A stretch of DNA of 64,000 nt from Apostichopus japonicus (taxonomy: Eukaryota > Echinodermata > Holothuroidea > Aspidochirotida > Stichopodidae), in assembly GCF_037975245.1 (NCBI RefSeq), contig NC_092574.1, positions 15,139,713 to 15,203,712 of the forward strand, given 5' to 3'. Shown here piece by piece: positions 24,883-36,579 of this stretch (positions within the stretch are counted from its first letter, which is position 1; every line of letters begins with the position of its first letter). Under the pieces are notes generated by a model. It was not told the origin of the DNA. It saw nothing but the letters and a program-made list of their open reading frames with translations, and made no database searches. A program made the translations under genes and the position numbers.

Positions 24883-27800
24883 ATGTATCATTTAGTTATG
24901 CCTTTATTCATGTTACTTGAGATAGCTTTATTTCACATGGACGTTGGGCAAGCCTTATGTGGATATAACCAGGGACGTAGCCAGGGGGGGAGCAGGGGGA
25001 GCGACTGCTCCCCCCTTTCAGTTTCGATTTTTTTTTTTTTTTTTTATCTGTTGTTTTTTAGCAGGGTATTTTGTCAGTGCTCTTTTGATCTTGAATACTC
25101 GTCAGCTCCGTTAACTCGATTTTAATCGTAGTAACATTCACGCCTACTGATTCAACTACTAACTTAGTTTGGCAGATGCAATTAGCTAAATTTAGCATAG
25201 ATAGCCTATTACAAGCCTACAGTTGGCTACTGCGTAATAAAATACATATTGCCTACCTAACCGCACTCTATGGAATGTCACGAACCGTATGCACAACAAC
25301 GTCGACAACGTTCGTTTTCATCCTTTCTATGATTCGTCCTAAGTTGTGCACGAACAGCATGTTATGAAGCTAAGCTATAGCAATCGTACGTGATACGCAC
25401 TTCCTTTAAATAATTATTACACTGTTAACGATAACGATATTTGTTTTTAGGCCACTGCATATCTGGCTATATTACAAAATATGAAAGTTTATATTGTCCA
25501 TCAGTTAAGTTCGTCAAATGTATTAAAGTCCAGACATTGGACAATAAACAAGAATCATCCTACTGGAAAAATTGTAAAAGAGCACTATGTTTGTCTTTCT
25601 GATATATTATGTAAAGAACATGTAAAAGAATTCAAACAGGAAACAAAATCTGCTGATAATATGATATCCGTGATCAGGGGCGTAGCCTGTATGTAGCACT
25701 GTAGGCCCGGGCCTACACACTTTTTTTGGCCAAGTTATCTTTTATGAAAACACCCATATTTCAAATCCATAAGCTTGCTGGACGAGTTTAAGAGTCCAGA
25801 CAGGAATAACTATTGAAATGAACGTAGCAAGAATATGGCTAAATTAGGTGACCTAGTCTTCTAATTTAGGCTGTCATTTCTATCGCGTGCCGTTTCATTC
25901 AACACTCTACCCGCCGAAAAAGTCTAGAATCCGATCTTGTCAGTTTTTTAACATCTAGTTAAGAACCCGTTTACGCAGATAATATTTCAGTTGAGAAAAC
26001 AGTTGAGAAATTTGCATCAGATGGCAATCGCCGGATAGGTCTCGCCTTCTCTAATATTAGGCTAACTTAAACATTTACAGTTGTATCAAAGACAATTACT
26101 GGCTATAGTTGTATCAAAGACATTACTGGCCTATCTATATATGTATCTACAAGTATCAGCAGTTGAAAAGTAAGACTACTCTGTACATGTACTTTGCTAA
26201 TTTTAAATACCGAACATTATGTAGTATTGAATTACGTACTATTTTAACTCGTTTGTTTTTTGGTTTAAAAGTGATATTGAATGAGGTGTCTCAAGTTAGC
26301 AAGAGGCCATGGAACCAGAATGAACATTCGGGAAGGGCCGTTTCCGGCCATCTGGGGGGTTTGTAAAACCAAACATTTTCTTGTACGCTCCGCGCCAACC
26401 GATGGTGGCGCTCCGCTCAGATAGTCGTGCCTACAATTTTGAAAATCCATATCAGTCGCAGAAAGTACTCCCCCCCCCCCTTTCAAATTCCTGGCTACGT
26501 CGCTGGATATAACTGCACATGTTATTGCAATGAGGCTAGCGATACACTGGACTGTAGTGGCCTGGGACTTTCAAATTTCAGCGTTTGTGGAAATCTAGAA
26601 TACTTCCAACAGGTGAACTGTGTGAACAACAATATAACTGATTTAGCAACACCTTTACATGGAGGCATCTATGACTTTAGTCACAATCAAATCACTGCAG
26701 TGGACCTATGTTGGGAGCTTCGTGCACGTATCTCTGATACATACCTCTTAATAAATCTCTCACATAACGCCATTCAACGTTTACCAGAGGGTGCCATCGC
26801 CTTAAACTTGACTTGCGACGCAATTGTGAAACATGTTCGCATAGTGCTGGATCTGTCATCTAACGACCTGTCATATGTGGAGCATGAAGCCATGTCCATG
26901 AATGTTTCCGACGAATGCATGACTCAGAGAGTTACCATGGACTTGTCTTTTAACAAGCTTGTAAACATTCATCCAACTGCTGTCCGTATTGTGGCTTCTT
27001 CCATCGGCGAAATCTATCTTTTATTGAACAACAACGACCTGACTAATTTCACAGCGATCTCTTCGTTTGTTGATAATGACAGAAACGGTGATGTGGGAAA
27101 TTACGTCATCAACCTACACGGCAACAACATTTCTGGATTTCAAGAAGAGGACATTGAAAATGTTCTTCATGATAATGTGAATCTCATCCTGGATGGAAAC
27201 CCTTGGAATTGTGATTGCAGTCAGAGATATGTAAGCTTAAACACATCTCGTCTTCGAAGATTCCTGAACTATTATATGTCAGTTGAACCGATTTGTGAGG
27301 CTCCGTTCATTGTTAATGGACGCCCTCTATCATCTCTCTCCGAAAATGAATTTATTTGTGGACCAAAGCTTGACCAGAATGCTAATCTGACTCTAGAAGT
27401 CCTTGAAGGAAGCACTTTAATTTTACTCTGTCCTGTAACTGGTGCAGACCCTCCAATCGTGGATGTCGATTGGCAGATTCCGGTAGGAAACCCCGCCCAG
27501 GGGGAGGTGCCGTCCTCAATCCATGTCCGGACCTGTCTCAATTGTTCCCTGGTCATCAACAACATTCATGAAGATTTAGAAGGGGATTACCTGTGTACAG
27601 TTTCAAACGGGCAAAACTTAACCATCGTGCAGACGGTAATGGTTGATGACGAAATAAGATCGCCTGACACTGAAGGAACCTACAAACGCCTCCTATTAAT
27701 TGTTGTTAGTTTTCTTTCTGTTATTCTGGTCATTGTCGTTGTTTGTCTTGCAGTTGTTTGTTACAAACTATACAAAACAAAAGAGAATGAAGCCCCGCTG

Positions 27801-27950
27801 CCAAGGAGGAGTATTAATGACGATGTGACCAATAACACCTTTGCAAATAGAGAAGAGTGCTACTTAGCGCCACGAGAATTCAACAGAAGTGCAGACAACG
27901 AAGATAATGTGTACGACGACTGTCACAGTGACAACAATAACAGATTTTAA
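24883..27950 (+). pseudogene. LRR-Ig receptor gene 5, split by a transposon
   Basis: The first 29 codons (24883-24969, signal peptide to CGYN) and the rest of the gene (26506-27950) are separated by a 1,536-bp element. Gene 6, its tandem sister, is continuous at this point. The upstream part meets a stop inside the element at about 25125. The downstream part is otherwise intact for the Cys cap, repeats, C-cap, Ig domain, membrane helix and tail, and its frame stays open back into the element to 26427. The tail has YLAP but no YVNx. Unless the element is spliced out as an intron, the receptor cannot reach the secretory route. It is probably a recent pseudogene. Confidence 0.88.
24970..26505. 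mobile_element. hAT-type element inserted in gene 5
   Basis: Flanked by the exact 8-bp duplication GATATAAC (24962-24969 and 26506-26513). The terminal inverted repeats are CAGGGACGTAGCCAGG and, on the complement of the right end, CAGCGACGTAGCCAGG (15 of 16 match). G- and C-runs with a self-complementary GGGAGC...GCTCCC arrangement follow the left end. No transposase is recognisable. A second CAGGGGCGTAGCC terminus at about 25675 suggests an older nested element whose other end I could not find. The GCGCCAACCGATGG repeat seen near position 1121 lies at about 26391-26424. Confidence 0.92.
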
Positions 27951-29673
27951 TAGTGAATGATATGATTGTCCCATTATTTTGTAAAAGCTAAACCAAAAAT
28001 CAAATCCAGTGTCAAATTGATTAGGCAAAAGACGGAATATGAAAAATACCATTGTTGGTATATACAAATATAGGCTATACATGATTATCCAGTTCAGTGA
28101 TCAAATGTGGGAAACCGTGCAGGACGAATCATGAACAGCCAAAAAACAATGTAAATGCTGTTATCGTGATATTGAATAAGATCATTTTGATTCTCCTGAG
28201 GAATTTTCAATGCAAATTAGTGACGTTAGAATTGTTAATGTTTGGTATAACCCAATTAATAAAAACATTTACACAAATATAAATCTCGATATTTTCGTGG
28301 AAATATTTTAACAGACTTCTGCATTAAAGGACTAAACTTCACAAATATATGATGATATAAATTTTGTAAAAAAAAAATCGTTTTACTTTACATTAACCGG
28401 ATACGAAAACGTATACACAGATTTTTTTTAACCGGGATTATCCGACGACGTGATACAGTTATATTTCCTAATTAAATTACAGTAAACTGTGTTTGAACTC
28501 TCTGGGATGAATAGCAATAATAAATAAACAAAATGAGTAGCGCAAAGTTTAAAAAAAAAATCTGTTTACCTATATTTGGACTTTCATCATAACTTTCATG
28601 AAATTTGTAACCATTTCGTGCAAGTGGTACTACATCACACACTGCACCACCAGACAGAGAAAACATAACACCGCTGTTTTCATACAGGTTTGCCAACAAT
28701 CACATACTCATGCAGGTATGGATGCCAAATGGTCACAACTTGAAAATGGAATTCTGTAACAGTTTCATACAAATTAAACAGTAATACAAAATGTAAATGT
28801 CACTACTATATTTTTCTACCATGTTTGTTTTTAATTGTGGTTTATTTGACAGTCACAATTCTTTTATCTCTCTTTACTTAAAGGACTCTCTCTCCCTTGC
28901 ACTCCTCTCTCATGCCGTCATGCGCATGTCAACTACCTCGTGCTGCGTGACTATAGTTTACCCACTAACCTTTCTACTTCTCTCCCCTCATGACAGTAAT
29001 GTCACTTCCCACTCCCCCCCCCCCCCGCCCATTCAGATCTTCTTTATGAAAATATTTATACATTTCATTTTAGCTTATCCCATAGGCCTATATACTTCTT
29101 CGGACCCTTGATTAACCCCATGCCTCGGAGCTGTGGCCCACTTACCCCTTCTGGCTCCCTTCGGGTCGGTTTACCCACTTGTCCACAAACTTACTATTTG
29201 CCTTACAAAGATTTTGAAAGCAGGTTACAAAAAAAAATGGAATGAAATTTTCGGAAAACGAGCTTTTTAGATTGTGGGCTGACTGATGGAGAATGAGAAA
29301 AGAGAAATTAATACAAAATTAACGTTAAACAATTAATTATGTATCCAATTTGCTACCATATGCAACCAAACTAGGATGAATAGTTTGCTACGTTTATGCA
29401 ATAGAGGAAGCGGAGTCAGTTATGTGTGTTTGGGGGTGGGGATGGGGGATGTGGTATGTTGCACATGTCGCCCCCTTTGTCGAATACATTGAACATACTC
29501 CTTTGCTGATTAGCTGTCATGAAAAGGCATATCAATAAACGTGTTAATTACACTCAAAACCCGGACTCTTAAAAAATGGGCACAAAACTTAGACATTGTT
29601 CCCTCACACCAGTAAGGCTGACCATGTGTATAGGGTAAGCTTGATTCAGTCATATATTAGTGTAAGCAAGTAA
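27951..29673. other. 3' flank of gene 5, shared with copy B
   Basis: Non-coding and repeated after gene 6 (36580-38310). On the minus strand about 28563-28690 has an open stretch of about 40 codons ending before a GTAAAC donor-like site. It is unchanged but for one residue in copy B. I do not recognise it. Confidence 0.4.
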
Positions 29674-30878
29674 TTACACACACATGCAAGGGAAAAGGCC
29701 ACAAGGGACCTGAAACTATGAATCATATCATGTCTCTACACTTTGTATGTGTATCGATACAATACGAATAGATGACTGCAATTATTGGAATCGAATAGTC
29801 TCTGAAATATCACTTCCTTATTATTGCTTCCACAAAGCGATTAGGTAGAATATGCTCGCTTTGCTTGTTTATATTAAATATTATCATAATAAAAGAGTTT
29901 CCAGCTCCTTCTATGCCCACTCCTCTTATCGTTAAATTGTTGAAGGCCAAATTGATATGATTGAGAGGAGAATGGCGCATGGGTGCAGATCTTGGTGGGA
30001 ACAGCGGGACGCGTCCCCACCAACTTTTTCAGTGGTGGGGACATGATATACCGTGTCCCCACCAATTTATCTTGACCAAACGCTGCATTTCAAATTCCCC
30101 TGTATTGAACTTTAGCGCAGTTTGATCGAAAAACGGATTTGGAAAGATAGAGAAGTTATCTTTCAGAAAATGTTACAATGATGTTAGGTCGTTGAGAGTT
30201 TGCTACTGGACAAGATTTTGCAAGGCGGGAAATTCTTTTAGCCTTGCTTGAAGTAAATCAGTCAAAAACAAGTCCTTTTCAACTACACAGGTTTCAAGTA
30301 CAGCAATATATGAGTCATAATTATATCAAACTGATAACAGACACATTTTTGATGATGTAAGTGTCAGATATTGTGCCACAGGAATTGATATACTCATGAA
30401 TTTGGTGTACGCCATATAACCCGCCGCACACCACACACAACATCACACACACCCGCCACACCACATACAACACCAAACACCCTTGAGGATGTGTGCCCGG
30501 GCGTGGACAAATTCTTCCCCGACTGAATGTGAAAATATTCTCCTGCTGAAAATTTTTCCCCGACAGACGATGGAGGCATCCGCCCCCCCCCCCACCCCTC
30601 CCAACTTTACACACGCCCCTGGTATATGATACATCATCGATCGCCCGACGGCCGTCACGGTCCCTAAGCTTTGGATATACACACGCAGCTCTGCACCCCT
30701 CCACGTACATGGCCATATAAATAATTACATATTCCCAGCTCAGTACAAAGAAAGCATTTGGAAATTAAATTTCCTATACCTATATAGTATATTGTTCACT
30801 TGATTTCTTCACAAATGTCTCTTAATATTTTGCCCTCAGAAGGCAGCCACCTAATTCACCTCATTATGGTGGACACCT
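29674..30878. other. 1.2-kb stretch present only in copy A
   Basis: Copy B joins the two flanks with a 7-base filler (GTCGATT, about 38314-38320). The stretch holds G/C-run inverted repeats, for example GTCCCCACCA at about 30015 facing TGGTGGGGAC about 20 bp later, and C-rich tracts. It carries no credible gene. It could be a deletion in B or an insertion in A. No flanking target duplication was found. Confidence 0.6.
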
Positions 30879-32695
30879 GGAAGGTTTCATCAAAACTAAC
30901 ATACCTTCCTAGAATTGTTCAGCAAATGATCGTTAAAGAGTGACTTTTGGCAGAATTGAACTTTAACATGACAGTCCAAGGAAAGCAGAGTGCACCATCC
31001 ATGTCACATATCAAGTAATTTGACACTTAAGAGACACCGTAGCTTTAGTGTCCCCACTTTGTGGGAAGAAAACGCAAACACACCTTCCAAAATTGAAAAC
31101 TATGACCCTAATGTTACAATATAACACGTCTATGGCATGTTTGGCCTAACATGATATATCAACACAAAATTCATTACTCAATCACATATTACCACAACTG
31201 AAATACGACGATAAGAGTAACAAACGTCTTTACTGTGTGATTATCTTACCATATGCAGTGTTATGCGGTCAAGATATTGTCACAATATGGAGGAAACCAA
31301 CTTTAAAAATCGGTGGTCAAATGTACGGATACTTGTATGGGCTATTCATGAGAAGAAGAAAACATTTCGATTTTCAATAACCGGTTAACTGTCTAAATAA
31401 TTAACCCATTAGACGATTTATAATGAAATAATTAATTGGTCAACCGTCAAATATTGAACCTTTTTTTTCTTCGGGTAAGTGACGTAGCAAGGAAAGGTGC
31501 AACAGTATAAACGGGCCCTAAGAGGGGAGGGGGAGGGGGATTTTAATGTTTTTTTTAAATGTAACACAGCAGGATAAGTGTGGACTAAACATGCAGGGAC
31601 CCGACACAGGTTTAAAATCGTGTGGAATGTGCGGGGGAAGAAGAGGGTTTACCTATTTGAGCAGAGAGAAATTAAAGGCAACATCATTTAAGGATAAAAA
31701 AGTATGGCATAAATTTAGTTTATTCAAAAATTGGAAGTTGCGGATAGAAAACCCATCACCAAGAGGGCGAGTCCTTAGAGATTACTTCACGTGTGTGGGT
31801 GTGTGGTGGTAGAGGGGGGGGGGTTATGTCCAAATCCTATGGACCATTTGACATGGTACAATTGAGAAGCAGTGTTGTTTTCATAGATGTTAGAAGCGAG
31901 AAAGTGTTTTATCTAACAAACAAGATTACAAAAAAGAGCAAACTTTACAACCCCAACACAAACATTACTCTTTGGAGTCGATTCCATAACTCATGTATGA
32001 TTCTGCCCATCAATGAATATGGTAGGCGAGGGGAGTGGGGTGGGGTGGGGAGGGGGAGGGTTGGCTGGACAAAACGCTGCGCAAATGTAGACACCAAAAT
32101 ATCAGAGTCGACCATTTCTTCATAACTTCTTTCATTTCTTTTCTTCTTTTCTTTATCCAATAGTTTGACACTTTCTCGTTTGCTTACTTACTGAACATTT
32201 CTCATTTAAGCATATTTTGTCTTTTTCGTCTTTCGAGAAACAAAACTTTAATTTATTCCCTGATCTTTCCTAAATTTTCCCTGAATAGCTGCAAAGGTGT
32301 AATTCACTGTTTCATCCCAAAAGTATTGGTTAATTGTCAAACAGTTAGAAGAATCCCAGTCACAAATTATTACAAATTAATATGCAAATGTGTTTCCCCA
32401 TATTAATGATCACACAGAGATGCCCCGCACAAAAACATCTTCTCTACCTCCCTCTCTCTCCTCTGTGCTTTTCGGAAGTAACACGGAAAAACACCATGAC
32501 CTTTTTTTCTAAACGATTTAGAAGACTTTTCTACAACAACATGGCCTTAATAGCAACTCTACAATTCTGCATGCTTAGATGCCTATCTTATAGGTCAGCT
32601 ATGTTTAAGTAAAGGTCCCTTAAGCCTTGCATAGTTTAAATAATTCTGAAATCTGAATATGCATGACATGCTTATTTGTGCTATAAAGATATATG
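30879..32695. other. non-coding part of copy A
   Basis: Repeated in copy B (38321-41270). No gene was seen. It includes the unoccupied site, at about 32031, of the composite hAT-type element found in copy B. Confidence 0.5.
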
Positions 32696-32699
32696 GAGT

Positions 32700-32945
32700 G
32701 TTAGTGTTAGGTCAGTGGTTAACGCCGTTGCCTTCCAATCATACGGTCCACGGTTCGAGTTACTCCCAGATTAATGTATGTCGTCCAGATACAGAGTTGT
32801 TGACAATTGACAATTCATAATCATGGACTTTAAATATGAATGTAAGAGACTGACTTCGGTCAGCTTGCGGCTTTGATAAGCCAATGAGGCTTCTTTGCTA
32901 GATCCTGCTTGCAGGAGGATCTAAAATACATACAGAAATATTTGC
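32700..32945 (+). mobile_element. tRNA-derived SINE, copy A
   Basis: Has a box A-like GGTCAGTGGTT (710-720 of this kilobase) and box B-like GGTTCGAGTTA (about 32752-32762), spaced as in a tRNA promoter. A non-tRNA body follows with a hairpin (GATCCTGCTTGCAGGAGGATC-like). The flanking parts do not form an acceptor stem, so it is not a tRNA. The same element occurs at the matching place in copy B. Confidence 0.65.
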
Positions 32946-33833
32946 CATAATCACCATAAATGATATCAAAAGCACTATTCTAAGAAAGAAACTGCTAGAG
33001 TTTTGTGTGTTAGGGAATTTAAGACTTACCGCACAAATATCTCACCAAATAGTTCTATTAAATTCAACTGCTACAACATCTTGACTATGCGGGCGGTTAT
33101 TAGTACATCCTGGCATAACAATAGCATAAAGGTATCACAAGTATTTATAACCGGTACTTTATGAGTTGAAACCGTCAGGATTATTGCAAAAAAATGAGGG
33201 ACTGAAGGCAGAAATGCTTCTTAGCTTCCAAACGGAATCAACAGAGGGGGTGGGGGGGAGGGGAACCGATTTGATATGATGTTTTTGACACAACTATCTT
33301 CCCTTTTCCACATATCGGCTAATGAGAAGAGCCAAATTTTGCATACCACTTTCTCGTAGGAAAAGAGTATTTTGACTATTACATTGAAATTTCTCTGTTC
33401 ATAAACCTGCATATCAAAATATTATTTCTGTCAATTGGATCAGAATCTGCTATAACCAACGGACAAAACAGTGCATCCCCCCTCCCCTTCCCCCTTTCAG
33501 AATCACTAGAGAAAGCATTCAGCCCAGAGATGATAGCTTCGATCTATAGATAAGCTGAGCCAAGTCTTCATAATGTAATGATCAAAAACTACTAGGTAGG
33601 TAATACTATGCTATCCCAAGAAGCTATGCCACTCCCTCTTGGGGAGTAATTGTTAAGCTTCCAATGCATATATAGTCTCCTGATAAGGTTTACAGTCAAC
33701 ATCATAATCTTACTTGTACGTTTCAAGTTATAATACACAAAATTTTTGCCAAAAAATTACAGAGAAATAGTCCCTTTGTAAGAAAACCAGAATCAAACTT
33801 TATACTGAACTAGAGTTGATCTTCTACAATGGT
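32946..33833. other. end of copy A
   Basis: Non-coding, repeated at the end of copy B. The duplication junction is at 33833/33834, where ...CTACAATGGT meets TACAGTATTC. Confidence 0.5.
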
Positions 33834-33915
33834 TACAGTATTCAAGCCGGGAACAAGTTGCTATAAACATAAGGAAGTACATGTGTATCCACACCGGGAA
33901 CCATTGTGCTGTGGA

Positions 33916-35055
33916 GCTAGAAGAAGGAATGTTATTAATGGTTCAACTAATATTTAAATGTATGACATCATCCTAAAAATAGAAGAAGAATCACAGTGTC
34001 ACATGTGTTCTGTAAATATTTACCATTGAAGTATTTTAACTTGGTGGAAGGCTTCTTTAACACAGAAATGATGATGACATCTAGCATCATGATCATCGGC
34101 AAATTGTTTATGTTTATCCAATAGCCTATGTTGGAACATTTTCAATAGCCTAGCCTGGTTAGCTCTGAGTCAAAATGATTAATTTTTCTTTCATCAATTA
34201 TTGTTAACACCGGAAACGGTCTGCACAGATAGATTCCAACAACATGTGCACTCGAAACTCTTTTAATTGCCTTCTAGAAGTTAGCATTGATTTCACCTGA
34301 TAAGCGTTGCCTCTTTCATTTTTGATTGTTTCTGAGGAACTGTCATCATGGTTTAAATGTAAAACCATGGAGGTAAAAACAGACTGAGTAGCCAGGACAA
34401 CGTGATTCAAAGGGTTAACGCAGCAAGGGCGTGATGTCGGGCCACCGATGAACGGGACGGATTGTTCACCTAGGCTTACATTGTAAACAACGTCAACATT
34501 TGAGGACACTACCAATATTTCCATGGACAATGTCAAAAAACCGCGGGTGGTGCGGGAATGGGGGGGGGGTGCATAGTGGAGACCCGCAGAAACGGCAGTT
34601 TTTCTTCCACAAGTTGTGGTTATCCCCAGTATTTCCAATGCATCAATTGATTGTTAGAAGAATTAATATTTAAAGGAGTAAATCACTGATCAACTTATTT
34701 TTCACAACAACTTGTTTGATAGGTTATCAACGACATACCAACCGAGGTTAATCAAATACTACAAGATCGCCTAAATCAGCGAAGAACACTCGGGAACCTC
34801 TTGAAATAACATCTTTGTTCAGGAATATTAAATAAAACACGATTTACAGAAGAGATAAGATAGCATCCACTTCAATGCAGGAAATAAAAATAGTGCACAG
34901 CCTGTTTGAGTGATCGTTGCAACACACACCGTAACGCCCAAACAGCAATGTATACCAAACGCCGGGATGGTATAGAACTGGCGAAACTTAGCATATTCAG
35001 TTTATAACTTTTCAAAGAGATCTTGGAATTTTCGCAGCGGAAATTAAAAATCAAG
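33916..35055. other. 5' flank of gene 6
   Basis: Non-coding and shared with gene 5. An open frame of 144 codons on the minus strand (34204-34638) is broken in copy A and resembles nothing, so it is not called. Confidence 0.5.
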
Positions 35056-36579
35056 ATGTATCATTTAGTTATTCCTATATTCATGTTACTTGAGATAGCT
35101 TTATTTCACATGGACGTTGGGCAAGCCTTATGTGGATATAACTGCACAAGTTATTGCAATGAGGCTAACGATACACTGGACTGCAGTGGCCTGGGACTTT
35201 CAAATTTCAGCGTTTGTGGAAATCTAGAATACTTCCAACAGGTGAACTTTGTGAACAACAATATAACTGATTTAGCAACACCTTTACATGGAGGCATCTA
35301 TGACTTTAGTCACAATCAAATCGCTACAGTGGACCTATGTTGGGAGCCTCGTGCATGTATCTCTGATACATACCTCTTAATAAATCTCTCACATAACGCC
35401 ATTCAACGTTTACCAGAGGGTGCCATCGCCTTAAACTTGACTTGCGACGCAATGGTGAAACATGTTCGCATAGTGCTGGATCTGTCATCTAACGACCTGT
35501 CATATGTGGAGCATGAAGCCATGTCCATGAATGTTTCCGACGAATGCATGACTCAGAGAGTTACCATGGACTTGTCTTTTAACAAGCTAGTAAACATTCA
35601 TCTAACTGCTGTCCGTATTGTGGCTTCTTCCATCCGCGAAATCTATCTTTTATTGAACAACAACGACCTGACTAATTTCACAGCGGTCTCTTGGTTTGTT
35701 GATAATGACAGAAACGGTGATGTGGGAAATTACGTCATCAACCTACACGGCAACAACATTTCTGGATTTCAAGAAGAGGACATTGAAAATGTTCATCATG
35801 ATAATGTTACTCTCATCCTAGATGAAAACCCTTGGAATTGTGATTGCAGTCAGAGATATGTTAGCTTAACCACATCTCGTCTTAGAAGATTCCTGAACAA
35901 TAATAACTCAGTAGAACCGATTTGTGAGATTCCAGCCTTTGTGAATGGACGTCCTCTGTCATCTCTTTCCAAAAACGAATTTATTTGTGGACCAAAGCTT
36001 GACCAGAATGCTAATCTGACTCTAGAAGTCCTTGAAGGAAGCACTTTAATTTTACTCTGTCCTGTAACTGGTGCAGACCCTCCAATCGTGGATGTCGATT
36101 GGCAGATTCCGGTAGGAAACCCCGCCCAGGGGGAGGTGACGTCCTCAATCCATGTCCGGACCTGTCTCAATTGTTCCCTTGTCATCAACAACATTCATGA
36201 AGATTTAGAAGGGGATTACCTGTGTACAGTTTCAAACGGGCAAAACTTAACCATCGTGCAGACGGTAATGGTTGATGACGAAATAAGATCGCCTAACACT
36301 GAAGGAACCTTCAAACGCCCTCTATTAATTGCTATTATTTTGCTCTCTGTTATTCTGGTCATTGTCGTTGTTTGTCTTGCAGTTGTTTGTTACAAACTAT
36401 ACAAAACAAAAGAGAATGAAGCCCCGCTGCCAAGGAGGAGTATTGATGGCAATATGACCAATAACACCTTTGCAAATAGAGAAGAGTGCTACTTAGCGCC
36501 ACGAGAATTCAACAGAAGTGCAGACAACGAAGATAATTTGTACGACGACTGTCACAGTGACAACAATAACAGATTTTAA
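35056..36579 (+). CDS. LRR-Ig transmembrane receptor, gene 6
   Basis: Encodes 507 residues from the ATG at 35056, in the same AAGATG context as gene 5. The layout is signal peptide, Cys cap (CGYNCTSYC), repeats, C-cap, Ig domain, a short stalk, membrane helix and tail. It matches gene 5 nearly throughout, except that the C-cap stretch (about 35800-35955) is of the gene 1-3 type: DENPWNCDC rather than DGNPWNCDC, and a NNNNSVEPICEIPAF block. The tail is shorter than in genes 1-4. It has Tyr479 (YLAP) and Tyr496 (YDDC) and lacks YVNx. The frame is intact, so this is the only working member of its clade in the window. Confidence 0.92.
   Translation: MYHLVIPIFMLLEIALFHMDVGQALCGYNCTSYCNEANDTLDCSGLGLSNFSVCGNLEYFQQVNFVNNNITDLATPLHGGIYDFSHNQIATVDLCWEPRACISDTYLLINLSHNAIQRLPEGAIALNLTCDAMVKHVRIVLDLSSNDLSYVEHEAMSMNVSDECMTQRVTMDLSFNKLVNIHLTAVRIVASSIREIYLLLNNNDLTNFTAVSWFVDNDRNGDVGNYVINLHGNNISGFQEEDIENVHHDNVTLILDENPWNCDCSQRYVSLTTSRLRRFLNNNNSVEPICEIPAFVNGRPLSSLSKNEFICGPKLDQNANLTLEVLEGSTLILLCPVTGADPPIVDVDWQIPVGNPAQGEVTSSIHVRTCLNCSLVINNIHEDLEGDYLCTVSNGQNLTIVQTVMVDDEIRSPNTEGTFKRPLLIAIILLSVILVIVVVCLAVVCYKLYKTKENEAPLPRRSIDGNMTNNTFANREECYLAPREFNRSADNEDNLYDDCHSDNNNRF

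Larger units (their letters stand above)
23273..33833. repeat. tandem segmental duplication, copy A
   Basis: Starts TACAGTATTCAAGCC and is repeated in the same order and orientation from 33834, so the two copies abut directly. Copy A carries two hAT-type insertions missing from copy B (23355-23721 and 24970-26505) and about 1.2 kb (29674-30878) also missing from B. Base differences between shared parts look few by eye. Copy A contains the split gene 5, and copy B contains intact gene 6. Confidence 0.9.

Noticed and set aside
26427-26505. Start of gene 5 inside the transposon
   Set aside because: The frame is open there only because the element end happens to lack stops. Gene 6 shows the true start lies before the insertion.
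30321-30716. 131-codon Gly/Cys-rich open frame on the minus strand
   Set aside because: Produced by G/C-run sequence in a stretch absent from copy B, with overlapping frames on the same strand.
32700-32770. tRNA gene (also at 41275, 57612, 62665 and 63380)
   Set aside because: Promoter boxes are present but the acceptor stems do not pair and non-tRNA bodies follow. These are SINEs.
34204-34638. 144-codon open frame on the minus strand
   Set aside because: Broken in the sister segment (24000-24440) and shows no protein-like conservation.
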